The notes under the pieces are model-generated. The model was not told the origin of the DNA. It saw nothing but the letters and a program-made list of their open reading frames with translations, and ran no database searches. A DNA stretch of 56,287 bases from positions 1-56,287 of the forward strand of contig JAIESQ010000101.1 of the NCBI GenBank assembly GCA_019745975.1, in the 5' to 3' direction. Origin of the DNA: Pirellulales bacterium. GTDB taxonomy: Bacteria; Planctomycetota; Planctomycetia; Pirellulales; JAEUIK01. The position numbers and the translations under genes are program-made. Positions within the stretch are counted from its first letter, which is position 1. Every line of letters begins with the position of its first letter. Below, in pieces: positions 26,633 to 38,034 of this stretch.

Positions 26633-29600
26633 CTAACGAAGTCGCTCGCGACCGGCAGCAGCTTCGACCCCGCCGACGGGAGCGGCCGGCTCTTCGGCGG
26701 GGGCCGAATCCTCGTCTCCTGGCTGGCCCGAGTCGAACAACAGGTAGCCGGCCCAGAAGAACGGATGTTCGGCCTTGGGTGGTTGTTTTTTGGGACTGAT
26801 TTCGACGCGCGGTTCCACCGCCGGATCGACCGCAGCAGAAACAGCCAGCGACACGGCACGCTGCCAAGCACCGGCAGCCGACTGATGCGGCAACTCTTGC
26901 ACGAATTCGCGGACCAGGTCGTAGCTTGTCTGGCCGCCGGGTCTCCACAACGAAATGAGCGTTGTCCGCACCCCCGCCGCCGCCAGAGCGCAGCTCGTCA
27001 GAAACAGATCCTGCCCTGCGCCGTCAGGCCCCTGACGCCTTAAGGCCGCCTCCGCGGGCGAGTGGAATCCAGGCAGGACCAGTTGCTCCGGCCCCGGTAG
27101 CGATAGGTCGATCCAGGCAGCCAGCGAGTCAACGGCTGAACTACGATCGAGCGGGAGGGGATTCCAACCGTAAGGCCCCTTGTCTTGTTCGTTGATGTCA
27201 GCCAGCACGATTACGCGATCGAAGAGGCGGCTATAGACGGCGCCGGGCACCTGCAAGCCACCACGCAGCGCGACGGCGCCGGGGAGCGCCGCGGCGAGGC
27301 TGTCGAATTCGGTGGTCGCCACGTCGTCGTCGTCGCGCGGCAGCAAGCGGCCGAGCACCACGGCCGACCGTCCGCCTTGATGGCGCGGCTGCGCATCGCC
27401 GAATGCCAGACTTACGAGCGGCGCGTGCCGCAGCCGCACCACCGTGGCCAACGGCTTTGGTCCACTGTCAGCCTCGACGGGAATCGCACCCCATGGCACG
27501 TACCACAACGATTCGTCGGGCACGATCACCAGTTCGGCGATGTCGGAACCGGCCGGAAAACTCGTACGGGCGTCTTGTGTCAGGCGCTTCCAGAGGTCGG
27601 TCGCCGTTCGCTTCCATTTGTCGCTGGTCAGTTGGTCGAAGCCGATCGGGCGATTGGCGTCAGTCAGTCCCAAGTCGCGCAACAGCGCGGCCACACGTTT
27701 GTGCAGGCCGGCAGCCGGCTCGATCGTCCACGAGTCGATCCCCTGCGCGGTGACCAGAAACGCGTACGTCTGTCGCGACGTGGCGAAGAAAGTGAGCAGC
27801 CCTTGCCCGGGCTTGATCGCGGCTTGCAGTTCGGCCGCCTTGCGCCGCGGCGGAAAACTCAAGCTGCCAGGGCTGCGTCGCAAGCCCATTTCGCCGCGCA
27901 ACGCTTCTTGCGCGCCAAGCGTGGCCGCCAGTTCATTCAGTGCGACGACTTGGGCGCGCCGCGCTTTGGGGTCGTCGGGCAACGGAGGCTGCGCGGCTAA
28001 CGCGGCGAACTGCTCGTGAGCCCGCGCTGCAAGTTGGTCATAAGCCGGATAGCGCCCCATCAGATCCTGGCGTTCGAGCTGCGCAGGTTTGTCGAGCTCC
28101 TCGGCCGGGGTGTCGAGCGTCCAGTGTAGCCCGAGCAGCCGGCCACCCAAGGGGAGCGTCGACAGGAATCGGTGCCGGCGAGCCAGTTCCGAGATTCCCA
28201 AGGCGAGCGCCTTGTCCTTTTCATACACGAGTTCGAACCAGTGCTCGAACGGCGCCTCGTGCGACGTGCAGACGAAGGCCAGCGCCTCGAGTGGGTCGCG
28301 CGTCCAATCGGCCGTGTCGGGATCGCGCAACAACAACTCATACAACGGCAGCGCGATTCGAGCGCCGAGTGTCCCCTGCTGCGTCATCACATCGGCGGTC
28401 AGCAGTTGAAACAAGCGATGCGACGAGCCGGCCAGATAGGGCATCAGGTTGGCGAGCGCCGCAGAAGCTGCCTGCTGCTGGCCGAGTTGATAGAGCGTGA
28501 GTGTGTTCAAGTAATGCAGCCGAGCGCCGACGCGGCCGCGCATCATCTGGCGATTGCCGATCAAGCCGCGCGCCTGTGTCAGCAGGCTCGCCGCCGCCTT
28601 GGCTTGTCCCTGCAAGGCGAGATTCTCGACGGCCAGCAGTTCGAGCGAGGCCTGCAATTGCCGGTAGCCGCGGGCGCGCGCCCAAGCAACGGCGGGGGCC
28701 AGTGGCGGCCAGGTTTGATTGCCACCCCCGGCCAGAAACGCGACGAAACCGTAGCGGAACGCCTCCTCGAGCACGCCCGGATCTTCGTATTGCAGGGCGG
28801 CGATCGACGCTTCAAAGAAGTGCTGGCCCGCGGCAGCGAAATCGCCCTGGGCGTACGCCAGGTGCCCCAGCTCGAGAAACACCGTCGACGTGAGCGGATG
28901 ATCGAACTCGCCCGCCACGAGCAACGCCCGCTCCAATACCGGCTTGGCCTGGTCGGGCTTGCCGGCGGCATAAAAGGCCAGCCCGAGTTGCGCGTCGATG
29001 AAGGTTTCGGACCAGTGATTGGGCTGCGTCAAGCGGCGCGTGCAGGCAGCCAATACGTCCTTGGTCAGCGGGTCGTGCTCGCCGAGTGGGCCGAGCAACT
29101 CACGGCGGCGGCGAATCGCCAGACAGGTCGAACGGAGGACCTCACCGTAGCGCAGCGGGAACATCTGCGCCTGCTGCACGACGCCCCCTTGCTGCACGAC
29201 CTGGTTGTTATTGACCTGTCCTTGCAGAGTAAGGAATGATTCGCGATAGGCGCCATAGCGTGTGTTGCGCGTGCGCTGTCCCCAGGGGATGGGGCGAATC
29301 TGATTGGCCACCAACGGCGCGACGATGGGGTCCCACTGGACGCGGATCATCCAGTCGGCGAAGGCGACATAAAGCTGCAGCGCCGAGCCGTAATGCGCCA
29401 GCGCTTTCTGAAGTTGGCCGACCTGATAGTAGCACTCGCCGGCCATCGTGTGATAGCAGATCGAGTCGATCCAGTTGCTTTGCGCGGTCTTGATGCCGCC
29501 GCGCCCTTCAGCCAGAAAGTTGGCCAGCGCACGGTCGTAGTCGCCGTCGAAGAACAGGCCGAACGAAGCGAAATAGGTGTCGCTAGGCACCACGCGCTGA

Positions 29601-29713
29601 CCGAGGAGCCCCTGCCCGGGAACGGGCTGCGTGACTTGCGCCGCCGCGCGGGTAGCCAGCGCGCCGGCAATTGCCAACAACGCGAACCAAACAGCGAGTC
29701 GACGATCCGACAT
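26633..29713 (-). CDS. Secreted TPR protein with degenerate CHAT (caspase-like) domain
   Basis: This 1026-residue protein has a signal peptide (LAVWFALLAIAGALATRAAA). A long helical TPR-like region (about 50-600) follows (FFDGDYDRALANFLAEG, YQVGQLQKALAHYGSALQLY), then a C-terminal CHAT domain (about 690-985). In active CHAT proteases the dyad lies in (L/A)THG and (L/S)AC. The aligned segments here read VIVLADIN (834-841) and LVLPGFHS (877-885), with neither His nor Cys in place. The later Cys908 in LTSCALAAAG falls where other CHATs have the AFLAAGA helix. The strand TTLISLW, which is typical, is intact. It may be a binding module without protease activity. It stands alone on the minus strand. 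Confidence 0.8.
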   Translation of the reverse strand: MSDRRLAVWFALLAIAGALATRAAAQVTQPVPGQGLLGQRVVPSDTYFASFGLFFDGDYDRALANFLAEGRGGIKTAQSNWIDSICYHTMAGECYYQVGQLQKALAHYGSALQLYVAFADWMIRVQWDPIVAPLVANQIRPIPWGQRTRNTRYGAYRESFLTLQGQVNNNQVVQQGGVVQQAQMFPLRYGEVLRSTCLAIRRRRELLGPLGEHDPLTKDVLAACTRRLTQPNHWSETFIDAQLGLAFYAAGKPDQAKPVLERALLVAGEFDHPLTSTVFLELGHLAYAQGDFAAAGQHFFEASIAALQYEDPGVLEEAFRYGFVAFLAGGGNQTWPPLAPAVAWARARGYRQLQASLELLAVENLALQGQAKAAASLLTQARGLIGNRQMMRGRVGARLHYLNTLTLYQLGQQQAASAALANLMPYLAGSSHRLFQLLTADVMTQQGTLGARIALPLYELLLRDPDTADWTRDPLEALAFVCTSHEAPFEHWFELVYEKDKALALGISELARRHRFLSTLPLGGRLLGLHWTLDTPAEELDKPAQLERQDLMGRYPAYDQLAARAHEQFAALAAQPPLPDDPKARRAQVVALNELAATLGAQEALRGEMGLRRSPGSLSFPPRRKAAELQAAIKPGQGLLTFFATSRQTYAFLVTAQGIDSWTIEPAAGLHKRVAALLRDLGLTDANRPIGFDQLTSDKWKRTATDLWKRLTQDARTSFPAGSDIAELVIVPDESLWYVPWGAIPVEADSGPKPLATVVRLRHAPLVSLAFGDAQPRHQGGRSAVVLGRLLPRDDDDVATTEFDSLAAALPGAVALRGGLQVPGAVYSRLFDRVIVLADINEQDKGPYGWNPLPLDRSSAVDSLAAWIDLSLPGPEQLVLPGFHSPAEAALRRQGPDGAGQDLFLTSCALAAAGVRTTLISLWRPGGQTSYDLVREFVQELPHQSAAGAWQRAVSLAVSAAVDPAVEPRVEISPKKQPPKAEHPFFWAGYLLFDSGQPGDEDSAPAEEPAAPVGGVEAAAGRERLR

Positions 29714-29968
29714 GAGATGTGTTCCAGCGCCTTGCGATGGGCGATTGGCCGATGCTTGGGTTCCGGTCCGCGAATTACCAAGGCAGGGCGACCGCCGGTC
29801 GCTTCCGGCCGCCGACCGCCTTTACTCCCAGCGTAGCAACAGGCGGGCTCTCCGCGCCCCCTCGTCGCGGCCGGAAGTCACCTGCGGCAGTCCGAATACG
29901 ACGATTCTATCGGGCAGGCGGTGCGCGAGACAAACTGCTGGCAAGTCAAGCTGAGGCGCGGCGCGGGC

Positions 29969-31240
29969 CTAGGCGAACAACTTCTCGATCACGCGACCGC
30001 TGTTGGCAATCTTCATCGGGCGGCCATTTTTGCTGGTGAACGTCTTGTCAAGGCCGATGCCGAGCGCCTTGAGCACCGTTGCCATCAGGTCTTGCGAGGC
30101 GTAACTTTCGCCAACAACTTCGGTGCCATCCTCGTTGGTCTGGCCGACGGTGATGCCGCCGCGCAAGCCGCCGCCGCCGAGTACCACGCTCCAACTGCGA
30201 GCCCAGTGATCGCGCCCCACATTGGCATTGATCCGAGGGGTGCGACCGAACTCTCCCATCCACAACAGCACCGTGTCGTCGAGCAAGCCGCGTTGGCCCA
30301 AGTCTTCAACCAAGGCGCTCATGCCCTGGTCGAGCTCGGGCAATTTGTTCGTCTCCAGCGTGCGAAAGACGTCGGAGTGATTGTCCCAGCCGCCGAAATC
30401 GACTTCGACGCAGGCGACGCCCGCCTCGACGAGCCTGCGTGCCAACAGACAGCCACGTCCGAATGTCGAGGTGCCATAACGGTCGCGAACCTCCTGGGAT
30501 TCCTCGTCGGTCTTGAAGGCACGCATCTGTTCGCTGGTCATCAGCGCCAAGGCCTTGCCGACGACGTCGGCGTGCTCGTTGCCGGCCAACCCGCGACGCT
30601 CGCCAATGAAGCCGCGTTCGATCGTGTCGAGCATGGCCACGCGGCCGCCGAGTCGTTCAGCCATAGGCGGTTTCGCGTTGCGCACGTTGCCGTCGGCCCC
30701 GACGATGAGCGGAGCGTAGGCCAGCCCCAAGAAGCCTGGCCCGGAGCTGCCACCGCCGACGGCGACGAACGGCGGAATGGCGAGGTTGCCCAGTTGCGGC
30801 GCCAGTTCGTGGCCAATTACCGATCCGTAACTGGGATGCTCAATTTCGGGGATGGGCACATAGCCCGTATGCAGATAATAGCGGCCCCGATCATGGTCCG
30901 CCTCGCGCGTGCTCATCGAGCGGACGATCGACAGCCGATCCATCACTTGCGACACCTTCGGCAGGTGCTCACAGATCTGCATGTCACCCTTCGTGGCAAT
31001 CGGCTTGAAGGGACCGCCGGTGTTAGCGCCGGGCTTGAGGTCCCACAGGTCGATCGTGCTGGGCCCGCCCCCCATCCAAAGAATGATCGCCGACTTGTGC
31101 CGGCGCTTGCCGTCGGCGGCGGCCGCGCGAAGTGCCGTGGTGAAGGTCGACGCACTAGCGGCCAAGGCCGAGCTGGCCGCCAGGTGTGATAGAAAATGCC
31201 GCCGCGACATCCCCAGGGGCGTGCCAGTTCGATTGTTCAT
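29969..31240 (-). CDS. DUF1501 protein (sulfatase-like fold), Tat-exported
   Basis: This 423-residue protein opens with a twin-arginine type signal (GMSRRHFLSHLAASSALAAS). It shows the DUF1501 core: IILWMGGGPSTIDLWDLKPG, GWDNHSDVF, LLWMGEFGRTPRIN and GRDHWARSWSVVLGGGGLRGG. DUF1501 proteins share the alkaline-phosphatase/sulfatase fold and are found in dozens of copies in planctomycetes, nearly always with a DUF1549/DUF1553 partner, as here (22 bases apart). The pair is thought to act outside the cytoplasmic membrane on polymers, but no activity is established. The start may instead be the Met at the SRRHFL motif. Confidence 0.93.
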   Translation of the reverse strand: MNNRTGTPLGMSRRHFLSHLAASSALAASASTFTTALRAAAADGKRRHKSAIILWMGGGPSTIDLWDLKPGANTGGPFKPIATKGDMQICEHLPKVSQVMDRLSIVRSMSTREADHDRGRYYLHTGYVPIPEIEHPSYGSVIGHELAPQLGNLAIPPFVAVGGGSSGPGFLGLAYAPLIVGADGNVRNAKPPMAERLGGRVAMLDTIERGFIGERRGLAGNEHADVVGKALALMTSEQMRAFKTDEESQEVRDRYGTSTFGRGCLLARRLVEAGVACVEVDFGGWDNHSDVFRTLETNKLPELDQGMSALVEDLGQRGLLDDTVLLWMGEFGRTPRINANVGRDHWARSWSVVLGGGGLRGGITVGQTNEDGTEVVGESYASQDLMATVLKALGIGLDKTFTSKNGRPMKIANSGRVIEKLFA

Positions 31241-31262
31241 GGTCGTGCGCTACCGTGGGAAG

Positions 31263-33113
<1,851 letters not shown>

Positions 33114-33198
33114 CGTTTTCGCCAGCTTAAGCGATTGACAGTTCTAGATTTATGCCAGCAAGCACGATTCTATGGGGGGAGGGCGGTCAATTCCAGAA

Positions 33199-33242
33199 GA
33201 AAAAAATGACCCCGCGACCTCCCAATGGGCTGTCGCGGGGTC
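33199..33242 (-). terminator. Strong rho-independent terminator (minus strand)
   Basis: The arms GACCCCGCGAC (33208-33218) and GTCGCGGGGTC (33232-33242) form a perfect 11-bp GC-rich stem with a 13-base loop. On the minus strand it is followed directly by an A and then seven T (33200-33206 region). This is the clearest terminator in the window. It must end a minus-strand transcript coming from 33243 or above, either the ABC transporter message 570 bases away or a separate RNA. Confidence 0.88.
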
Positions 33243-33600
33243 GCGCTGTTCAATTCTGCTGCAACCGCTCAATTATGCTACAGCAGTGAGGTACATCTGG
33301 GTTGCTCAGTTTCTCTTCTCGTTGATCTCACTTGTGCAACCCTGATCGGGCATGCCCGACCACTTCTCGCAAGGTTGTTCGTCGCCCATCACGTGTTCCA
33401 AGCGTGCCGGGCTCTGTCACATTCTCGCGATTACCTGCTCTCCGCCGGCCCCAACAGCTAGATGCCTCTTCGCTGTTTGGCCTTTCTCTGTTCCGACCCC
33501 GCAAAGCCGTTGTGCCTCGTTTCCGTTCCGCCTCTTCAGGTCCCTGTCCCGATTTCTCGAGGTTCACGTTGTAGTGAACCGCCAAATCTCTGGCCGACCT
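33243..33600 (-). ncRNA. Candidate structured RNA (or long 3' UTR) ending at the terminator
   Basis: This gene-free, less GC-rich stretch has many perfect local inverted repeats. These are CAGCAG/CTGCTG at 33262-33291, GGGTTGC/GCAACCC at 33299-33342, the 14-bp palindrome TCGGGCATGCCCGA at 33346-33359, CCAACAGC/GCTGTTTGG at 33451-33480 and GGTTCAC/GTGAACC at 33561-33580. On the minus strand it is purine-rich between 33480 and 33560 and ends at the strong terminator. A basic 85-codon frame (33328-33585) does not look like a protein. I tested it by eye for tmRNA, RNase P RNA and SRP RNA signatures and found none. The remainder up to 33812 shows nothing I can name. Confidence 0.4.
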
Positions 33601-33812
33601 CTCTCGTTCCTGCTCGGCCCGCCATCTGTTCCGCAGCAGCGAGCCTGGTTGGTTAAATATCTAGCAAACGGTGTGCCACGAGTCGCGGACCTTGCCAGAT
33701 GCGCCTGTGCGTACGGCCCAGTTGTGGGGAGCGCGATGCGATTGCAAGCGATATCGGTTCGCGCGCTACGTAGTGACGTCCACCGATTTCAGCGTGCGAG
33801 CCATTCGCGTAC

Positions 33813-35765
33813 TCACGCCGATTCGCGGAATTCGAGTTGATGAAGCCGGCCGTAAAAGTCCGAGCACGCCAGCAGCTCGTCGTGGCTTCCTTGCGCCACA
33901 ATGCGGCCGCGATCCATTACCAGCACGCGCTGCGCCAGGGCCAGCGTCGCCGGGCGATGCGTGATGATGATTGTCGTGCGATTGCGCACGAACTGTTCGA
34001 GCACACGCTGGATTAGACGCTCGCTCTCGGTATCGATCTGGCTCGTGGCTTCGTCGAGGATCAGGATGGCCGGGTCGCGCAGGATGGCGCGAGCCAACGC
34101 GATCCGCTGCCGCTGCCCGCCTGAGAGGCGGCCGCCTTTGGGCCCGACGACCGTATCGTAGCCGTTGGCCAGTTGTTCTTCGATGAAGCGATGTGCATGG
34201 GCCTGGCGAGCGGCCTCGATAATCTGTGCTCGCGAGGCATGGGGTGAGCCGTATTGGATGTTGTTGGCCACTGTATCGTCGAACAGCAACGTTTCTTGCG
34301 TCACCAAGCCGAGCTGGCAGCGCAGGTCTTGCTGTCGCACTTCGCGCAGGTCATGGCCGTCGAGGCGGACAATCCCGGCGGTGGGATCAAAGAACCGCGG
34401 GATCAGGTTTGCCAATGTCGTCTTGCCGCAGCCATTCGGGCCGACAATGGCGACCGTCTGGCCGAAAGGGATCCGCAGGTCGATGCGATCGAGCGCCAGG
34501 TGATCGCCGCCGTAGCTGAACGAGACATTCTCGAAGGCGATCTCGCGATGATGCCGGCCGATGCGGCGCGGATGAGCCGGGTCGCGCACCTCCGGCTCGC
34601 GATCGAGCAAGGCATACACGCGATCGGCCGCTGCCGACGCCCGTTGCAGCCGGTTGAAAATGTCGGAGAGCTTGCGGGCCGGATCGCTCGTGCCGGCCAG
34701 CATGGCATAGAACATCATCATGCTCACCAGGTCGAGCGGCTGGTTGGTCATGCGAATCCCCAGCAGGTGGGTTCGCTGCCCGATCACCAGGTACGCTCCG
34801 GCCAGCATCGCCAGAAAGATCGTCAGCATGCCCATGCTTTCGGTGAGCGGATGGGTGAGCGCGTCGTACCAGGCGATGCGCATGCTGCGGGCGTAGAAGC
34901 TCTTGCTGGCCAGATGAAAGCGACGGCGTTCGTGGCGCTCCATGGTGAACGCTTTGACAACCTTGATGCCTTGCAGCGACTCGTCGAGGATGCCGTAAAT
35001 CTGCGACATCTCCTCCATGGCGCGGCGATTGGCGCGCTTCAGGTGCTTGGAAAGCCGGCGGATGAGGATCGCGGCCACCGGCGCGATGATCAGCGAAAAC
35101 AACAACAGCCGCCAGCAGATGAAGGCCGCGCCCGCCAGACAGACGACCATCTTCAAGGGCTCGCGCACGGCCTTGCCGAACAACTGGCTCATGCCGGCGG
35201 CCAGGCTCTCGAGATCGGCCGTGAAGCGGGCCATCAAGTCGCTGGTCCCTTCACGCGTGAAGGTCGCCAGGTCCATGCGTAGCGTGCGACGGAAGAACGC
35301 CTTTCGCAGGTCGTGAATGGCGGTTTGCGTGATGCGGTCGACCAGCACCGACTGGGCCACGAAGAAGACATTCTTGACTAGCAGCCCCGCCAGCGCGACC
35401 GCCAGGATCACGACCAGCGTCGAAAAGGGATCGGCCGGAGTGTAGTGCTTGACGTACGGTGCAGCGGTCTCGTAACGCGCGAGCTTGAGCTGCTCGCGGG
35501 CCAGCCGCGGGGCCACGAGTTGTCGATTGGCACCGGGTGCTGCCAGTGCAGCTTGCTCGTGGGCGACGGCCTGCTGGCTGGTCGCGATCTTGCCGTCAAT
35601 CCAGTTGTGCAGCGATTGGCCTTTGAGCACGACATCGACGATCGGATAGACGGTGCCGATGTTGCCGCCCCACAGCACGCCGACCATCAGGGCGCAGACC
35701 ATCGACGCAGCCAAGAGCCAACGTCGACGAATGGCCAGCCGCAGGGCACGAGCGAAGTTGTCCAT
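33813..35765 (-). CDS. ABC exporter, fused membrane and ATPase domains (MsbA-like)
   Basis: This 650-residue half-transporter has six membrane helices in residues 1-370. There is a long extracytoplasmic loop between helices 1 and 2 (about 45-110, Gln/Ala-rich), and an ATPase domain follows from about 400. Walker A is GPNGCGKTT (442-450), the signature LSGGQRQRIALA lies near 550, Walker B is AILILDEATSQID, and the switch His is in IIITHRP. Homologues flip lipids or export drugs and peptides as dimers. The large first loop is unusual for MsbA. Downstream lie the structured stretch and the terminator. It is not clustered with LPS genes, so the substrate is open. Confidence 0.92.
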   Translation of the reverse strand: MDNFARALRLAIRRRWLLAASMVCALMVGVLWGGNIGTVYPIVDVVLKGQSLHNWIDGKIATSQQAVAHEQAALAAPGANRQLVAPRLAREQLKLARYETAAPYVKHYTPADPFSTLVVILAVALAGLLVKNVFFVAQSVLVDRITQTAIHDLRKAFFRRTLRMDLATFTREGTSDLMARFTADLESLAAGMSQLFGKAVREPLKMVVCLAGAAFICWRLLLFSLIIAPVAAILIRRLSKHLKRANRRAMEEMSQIYGILDESLQGIKVVKAFTMERHERRRFHLASKSFYARSMRIAWYDALTHPLTESMGMLTIFLAMLAGAYLVIGQRTHLLGIRMTNQPLDLVSMMMFYAMLAGTSDPARKLSDIFNRLQRASAAADRVYALLDREPEVRDPAHPRRIGRHHREIAFENVSFSYGGDHLALDRIDLRIPFGQTVAIVGPNGCGKTTLANLIPRFFDPTAGIVRLDGHDLREVRQQDLRCQLGLVTQETLLFDDTVANNIQYGSPHASRAQIIEAARQAHAHRFIEEQLANGYDTVVGPKGGRLSGGQRQRIALARAILRDPAILILDEATSQIDTESERLIQRVLEQFVRNRTTIIITHRPATLALAQRVLVMDRGRIVAQGSHDELLACSDFYGRLHQLEFRESA

Positions 35766-36017
35766 CCTGGAACCGCCTGGGCGCGAGAGGGTGTGGCCCC
35801 CGGAATTCCGGCGCGGATACGCGGTGGGCCCGCGGCGCGCGGACCCTCCTGGTAGCTCGCGCGCTAGCGTGTCGCAGGTTTTAGCACACGGCCGTCGGAT
35901 CGGCCAAGGGCAGGCAGAGTGTCAGCAACGCCTCTCGAGCTAGCAGCGAATTGCTAGCTGCCAGGATGACGAGGGACGAATCTACCGCTCGATGCGCAAC
36001 CGAGCGCCCGAACACCC

Positions 36018-37889
36018 TCAGCGGGCCGCTTCGAGCGCTGTCTCGATCTGCTTCGCCAGGTATTTCCTGGACGCACGCTCGAACACCGCTTGTTGCTCCG
36101 CTTCGCTCAAGCTCTCAGGCAGTGGCCAGGTTTCGCCGACGGCTGCGAAGCGGCTTTGCATGAATTCGTTGGCCAGCTTCTCGAAATCGGCAATCACCTG
36201 CGGGTCTTCCTCGTCGCACGGTGGGCCTTCGATCTGTGGATCGACATGGGCGATATTGCCGTCGGGGCCGATGACGAGGGTTTCAGGAAAACCACGCACG
36301 GCGTAGGCGTTGGTCGTCACCGAATCTTCGGTCATGCGGCCCGAGTCGATCGCGGCCACAAACTGCCAGCCGTTGGACTTAGTGAACTCGGAGATTTTTG
36401 CCGCGAGCGCGTCGACGTCGCGCTCGGCCGGATGGATGCTGATAAACGTGACTGGCTTGCCTGCGAACTGCTCCTGCAATTGTTTGAGCATGGGAATCGA
36501 GGCACGGCAGGGGCCGCACCAGGTGGCCCAGAAATCGAGCACCACGACCTGGCCGCGCAAGTCTGCGAGCGAACGCGGCTGGCCGTCGAGCCAGCGGGCG
36601 ATCGACAGCGGTGGTGCCTGCTGGCCAATTTCGAGCGGCGGTTTCTCGTCGAGCGCACCAAGCGTTTTGCCGGCATCGTGGTCGTAGATCTGTTGATTTT
36701 CGGGGAAGGGCAGGTCGAAGAAACCGGCGGCCAGCGCCGGCTGATTGTCGACCAGTGAGCACGTCCAGGTGTGGCGGCGGTGCGCGACCAAGGCCATCTT
36801 TCGCTGGCCGGCTTGAACTTCGGCCCATTGTTCCGGCGTCAGTTGGGGCGCGGCGGGGTCGATGCTCAGCCACTCGCGCACCGTCTTGACGGGATAGAAG
36901 CCGCCGTCGGGTAGTTCGCGAATTTCGTGCGTCGTGGTGATTTCGTTCGGCTGATGGCGATCGAAATGGTCGTGTGGAGTTGTCTTAGTCCCCTGCGCTT
37001 GAAATAACCGTATCGGGATCGCGCCGCGCTCGAGATCAAGCCAACCGCGATAGCACAGCCGCCCCTCGTCGTTGTCGGCGCTCAAGGGCACGTCGACGTC
37101 CACGACCGTCAGTTTGCGGCCGTCGACTTCTTCCTGCCGAATGACGCGGTACTTGTCGGCCGGCTGCGAGAAAAACCCGTCGATCGGATGCCAGGTGTCC
37201 CAGCCGGCATGCGTCACTTCCGTAAACGGCGGCAACTCCACGTGCATGATCTCGCCCAGGTGTTTCTGCATCACATAAGCGTGTCCGTCGACGCTGTGAT
37301 GCCACCGGCGTGCGGTCGGCTGGTTGCTGGGCGAGCGCGAGTAGATACTGATCTCGCGATAAGTCGTCAGCAATGCGTCGACGGAGAGGGGTGCGTCGGG
37401 AAACACCCAGGCCGCGGCTTCGTCGGCCTGCTTGGGCTCGATGATCGGTGTGCGCAGTTGGTACGCCTCGCCGTCGCGGAAGAATTCCATTGGCTTGAAC
37501 ATCTGAAAAGGCTTCGACTGGGCGCGCAGCAGCTCGATATGCTCCTTGGCTGCGGCGCCGCGCAGTTGCTCGAGCATCGCCAGCTTTTCTTCGCCGGTCA
37601 GCTCGCGGTTGTCGGCTTTCAGCGGGATTTCTTCGGGCTTAAGGTTGGCCAGCGCGTTGAGGATGCGTTCTTTCTCATCGGCTTCCTGCTGCGCGCGAAG
37701 CGCGGCAGCCTCGGTCGACTCGTAGAGATACAGGGCCTGCAGGCGCAACCGCGCAAAGCGCGCGTGATTGGCACGATAGATTTGCAGCACGCTCTCGGCG
37801 CTGGGGAGCTCGGCGCGGGCACTGGTTGCGATCAACGGGGCCAGCATCAATGCCAGAATAACACGCCACGATGCGAAGAACTGCCGCAT
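36018..37889 (-). CDS. TlpA-type thioredoxin with large N-terminal outer-membrane-lipoprotein-like domain
   Basis: This 623-residue protein has a signal peptide (VILALMLAPLIATSARA). A long N-terminal region (about 30-400) holds a helical segment and then a beta-rich part resembling lipoprotein carrier or RseB-like sheets. A C-terminal TlpA/peroxiredoxin-like domain follows from about 425, with the redox motif WCGPC (457-461) in VLDFWATWCGPCRASIPM. The cis-Pro loop is RGFPETLVIGPDG. It should work in the periplasm in disulfide exchange. This fusion of a TlpA domain to a large sensor- or substrate-like N-terminal region is common in planctomycetes but uncharacterised. Confidence 0.88.
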   Translation of the reverse strand: MRQFFASWRVILALMLAPLIATSARAELPSAESVLQIYRANHARFARLRLQALYLYESTEAAALRAQQEADEKERILNALANLKPEEIPLKADNRELTGEEKLAMLEQLRGAAAKEHIELLRAQSKPFQMFKPMEFFRDGEAYQLRTPIIEPKQADEAAAWVFPDAPLSVDALLTTYREISIYSRSPSNQPTARRWHHSVDGHAYVMQKHLGEIMHVELPPFTEVTHAGWDTWHPIDGFFSQPADKYRVIRQEEVDGRKLTVVDVDVPLSADNDEGRLCYRGWLDLERGAIPIRLFQAQGTKTTPHDHFDRHQPNEITTTHEIRELPDGGFYPVKTVREWLSIDPAAPQLTPEQWAEVQAGQRKMALVAHRRHTWTCSLVDNQPALAAGFFDLPFPENQQIYDHDAGKTLGALDEKPPLEIGQQAPPLSIARWLDGQPRSLADLRGQVVVLDFWATWCGPCRASIPMLKQLQEQFAGKPVTFISIHPAERDVDALAAKISEFTKSNGWQFVAAIDSGRMTEDSVTTNAYAVRGFPETLVIGPDGNIAHVDPQIEGPPCDEEDPQVIADFEKLANEFMQSRFAAVGETWPLPESLSEAEQQAVFERASRKYLAKQIETALEAAR

Positions 37890-38034
37890 GACAAGCCTCC
37901 TTGAAATGGCGTTACTCGACGCTCGTCATGCTACGCGACCAAGTAGCGTGCCAGGAAGATCAAGTTGCCGCGCGGTGACGGCAATCGGAAGTCGACAAAC
38001 CAGAGACAAGCCGACTGAATTCAATTGCGACAAG

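Noticed and set aside
33328-33585. 85-codon minus-strand frame within the structured stretch
   Set aside because: It is basic with Arg/Gly/Glu-rich low similarity to anything, it overlaps several hairpins, and no ribosome-binding site is seen.
33243-33812. Known housekeeping RNA (tmRNA, RNase P RNA, SRP RNA) in the gene-free region
   Set aside because: No T-arm GGTTCGA, no GAGGAAAGTCC and no SRP GGAAGCAG-type core was found on either strand.
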